From positions 186,001-250,000 of the forward strand of contig JADJHZ010000002.1 of NCBI GenBank assembly GCA_016707205.1: 64,000 nucleotides of DNA, read 5' to 3'. Source of the DNA: Haliscomenobacter sp. Lineage in GTDB: Bacteria; Bacteroidota; Bacteroidia; Chitinophagales; Saprospiraceae. Position numbers and translations under genes: made by a program. This document shows positions 62,427 to 64,000 of this stretch, piece after piece. The notes under the pieces were generated by a model, which was not told the DNA's origin, did no database searches, and saw only the letters and a program-made list of their open reading frames with translations. Every line of letters starts with the position of its first letter. Positions within the stretch are counted from its first letter, which is position 1.

Positions 62427-64000
62427 ATGCGCATGTGCCGTAAATGGGGGCTGATTTTTTTGTTTTATCTCTTCCTGCAGCCGCTGTTGCACGGACAAGC
62501 GGGCTATGTCCTGAATGAATCGTTCGACCAAAAACCGCTGAGTGACATTTTCCTGCTCCTCGAAAAAAAGTTTCGCGTCAAATTTGCCTATGACGAGGAG
62601 GTCGTGACCCCGGTCATGATTTCCCGCCATGTGCAGGCCAGAGAACTGCGGGAAGCCCTGGAGCAACTCTTCTCCGGCACAGATTTGGTCTTTCAGATCC
62701 CCGCTCCCGGACAAGTACTGGTGCGCAAAGAATACCTTGCTCCGAAGGAAACCGTCTCCTTCCTGGAAATCAACGGCCGGGTTACCGACAACTGGAGCGG
62801 AGCGTCCCTTCCCTATGCGCATGTGCTGTATTCAGAATCCGAAGGCGTAGCTACCGACGAAAACGGCCGCTTCCGCTGCCGGGTTCCCATAAAAGAGGGG
62901 GTACCGGGAAGTATTCAGGTTCAGTATATTGGTTATCAGTCCCGCAAATTGGCCCTTGACTTAAAAAATCCGCCTAACGATCTGAATATCCGGCTTTCTC
63001 CTAAGGTGGAGAAGCTTCCCGGGATCGTTGTTAAAGAAAAAGCACCCCTTATTTCCCATCAATCGGGCAAAGATGGTTCTACGCTCCGGATTTCTCCCCT
63101 GGCGACCATGAGTTTTTTCGTCGGTGGTAAAGATATTTTCCGGGGCTTGCAGATGCTGCCCGGCATGAATGCCTCCGACGATCTCTCTGCGGATTTGAGC
63201 GTTCGGAGCGGGAACGGAGATGAAAACCTGGTTCTGCTGGATGGCATGACCCTGTATAACGTCACCCACTTCTTCGGCATTTTCAGCATCGTCAACCCCA
63301 ATATCGTCGATCAGGTCAAAATTTATAAAAATGCCTTTCCCGCAGAATACGGTGGCCGTACCTCGGCCATCATAGATATGCGCACCCAGCCCATGCGCCA
63401 GGATGGCTGGCAAGGGGTGGTAGATTTGAATTTCCTGACCTCCAACGCCGTCATGGAAGTCCCTATCGACAAGAACATGAGCCTGCTGCTTGGCCTTCGT
63501 ACCACCAACCAGGACCTCGGCGAAAGCAGCCTGTTTAGCAAAGTAGATCCAAATACCGGCGAGGTTTTTCTTAATCTCGGGGCCAACGCTACCTCCGCAA
63601 AAACGGTTAGCACCCAGCAACCGAATTTCCACTTCTACGATGCCAACCTCAAATGGACTTGGCAGCCTTCCGCCAACACGCGCTTCCTGGCAAGTTACTT
63701 CCGGGGGAACGACCAGTTTGCCTACGATTTTGACCGAAAAATCTACCCCCCCTTTCGAAGAAACAACCTCTATTTCCAGGAAGAATATGTGGAAAAAGCG
63801 CATTGGCAAAACGAAGGCGCCAGCCTATCCTGGAATCAGCAATGGAATCCTGCGTTTAAATCCCAACTGGTCCTGGCCCAATCCAAATACCAAAATGAAA
63901 CCCAAATCGGATCGGAATTCTCCAAAGTGCAGAACCAAATCGATTCCGTTAGGACCCAATTCGCCAATACCCACTTCAATTTGATCGAAGAAACCAATGT
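62427..64000 (+). CDS. TonB-dependent receptor with STN and CarboxypepD_reg-like domains (cut by window end)
   Basis: No stop before the window end; 524 codons seen. Start at ATG 62427 (or 62433). Signal peptide (LIFLFYLFLQPLLHGQ), STN domain (about 28-100: FDQKPLSDIFLLLEKKFRVKF), a CarboxypepD_reg-like domain (about 115-190: ISGRVTDNWSG-type, TDENGRFRCRV, VQYIGYQSRKL), and a plug domain (FRGLQMLPGMNASDDLSADLSVRSG, NLVLLDGMTLYNVTHFFG, EYGGRTSAIID, in parts). The STN domain is the part that signals to FecR. The imported ligand is not predictable. Confidence 0.93.
   Translation, partial: MRMCRKWGLIFLFYLFLQPLLHGQAGYVLNESFDQKPLSDIFLLLEKKFRVKFAYDEEVVTPVMISRHVQARELREALEQLFSGTDLVFQIPAPGQVLVRKEYLAPKETVSFLEINGRVTDNWSGASLPYAHVLYSESEGVATDENGRFRCRVPIKEGVPGSIQVQYIGYQSRKLALDLKNPPNDLNIRLSPKVEKLPGIVVKEKAPLISHQSGKDGSTLRISPLATMSFFVGGKDIFRGLQMLPGMNASDDLSADLSVRSGNGDENLVLLDGMTLYNVTHFFGIFSIVNPNIVDQVKIYKNAFPAEYGGRTSAIIDMRTQPMRQDGWQGVVDLNFLTSNAVMEVPIDKNMSLLLGLRTTNQDLGESSLFSKVDPNTGEVFLNLGANATSAKTVSTQQPNFHFYDANLKWTWQPSANTRFLASYFRGNDQFAYDFDRKIYPPFRRNNLYFQEEYVEKAHWQNEGASLSWNQQWNPAFKSQLVLAQSKYQNETQIGSEFSKVQNQIDSVRTQFANTHFNLIEETN

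Overview
The window looks like a chromosomal segment of a Bacteroidota bacterium, probably of the Saprospiria (Lewinella/Haliscomenobacter-like) branch; the class is inference. Support comes from the promoter style (TTTG, about 20 nt, TAnnTTTG), a PorZ homologue and another protein with a type IX secretion sorting domain, bacillithiol synthesis (bshA), FecI/FecR/TonB-receptor regulation, and Bacteroidota families such as DUF4271, DUF2851 and DUF5916. No tRNA, rRNA, insertion sequence, phage or CRISPR array was recognised.

Layout. 1-5 kb: a cut-off DUF4271 membrane gene, an RprXY-type two-component pair, and a PpiD/SurA-like periplasmic foldase. 5-10 kb: a minus-strand group with a CotH-like protein, a long-chain acyl-CoA ligase, a YceI-like lipoprotein and a MerR/B12-like regulator whose cobalamin-binding residues are changed. 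10-19 kb: a large secreted adhesin-like protein, bshA with an in-frame amber codon, then minus-strand dnaN, a lipoprotein gene, nadD and porZ. 19-30 kb: cvfB, a zinc-motif-less M16 protein, mreB-mreC-mreD-mrdA, a CapA-like phosphoesterase, folA and DUF2851. 29-38 kb: lpxK, an acyltransferase (frameshifted), a glycosyltransferase, an ECF sigma factor, a class V aminotransferase with an internal deletion, a left-handed beta-helix protein and a PiT phosphate transporter with a DUF47/PhoU-like tail (two frameshifts). 38-52 kb: ettA, a thioredoxin-fold protein, an M15 peptidase, a conserved unknown, mnmG, a lytic transglycosylase, an Lrp-type regulator, a TetR/cupin divergent pair, a SulP transporter and a 2-hydroxyacid dehydrogenase. 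52-58.6 kb: ppdK, a small lipoprotein, a DUF5916 outer-membrane protein and a two-domain secreted protein. 58.7-64 kb: a lipoprotein of four strictly periodic Cys-bounded modules, divergent from an ECF sigma factor that is followed by a HExxH lipoprotein, a FecR anti-sigma factor and a TonB-dependent receptor cut by the window end.

Two features recur. First, five genes carry frame-breaking lesions: four have single-base lesions, mostly in homopolymers, and one has lost roughly 90-95 nt. Second, extreme poly-C (about 55396-55487) and poly-G (about 58687-58809) tracts sit in two intergenic regions. Together they suggest local assembly or sequencing error, though real decay cannot be excluded. 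The most biologically interesting items are the sigma/protease/anti-sigma/receptor locus with its divergent repeat lipoprotein, the palindromic extragenic element at 12955-13119 with a half copy at 14324, the perfect operator between the TetR and cupin genes, the cobalamin-site-less MerR regulator, and a possible small transcript at 4849-5130.
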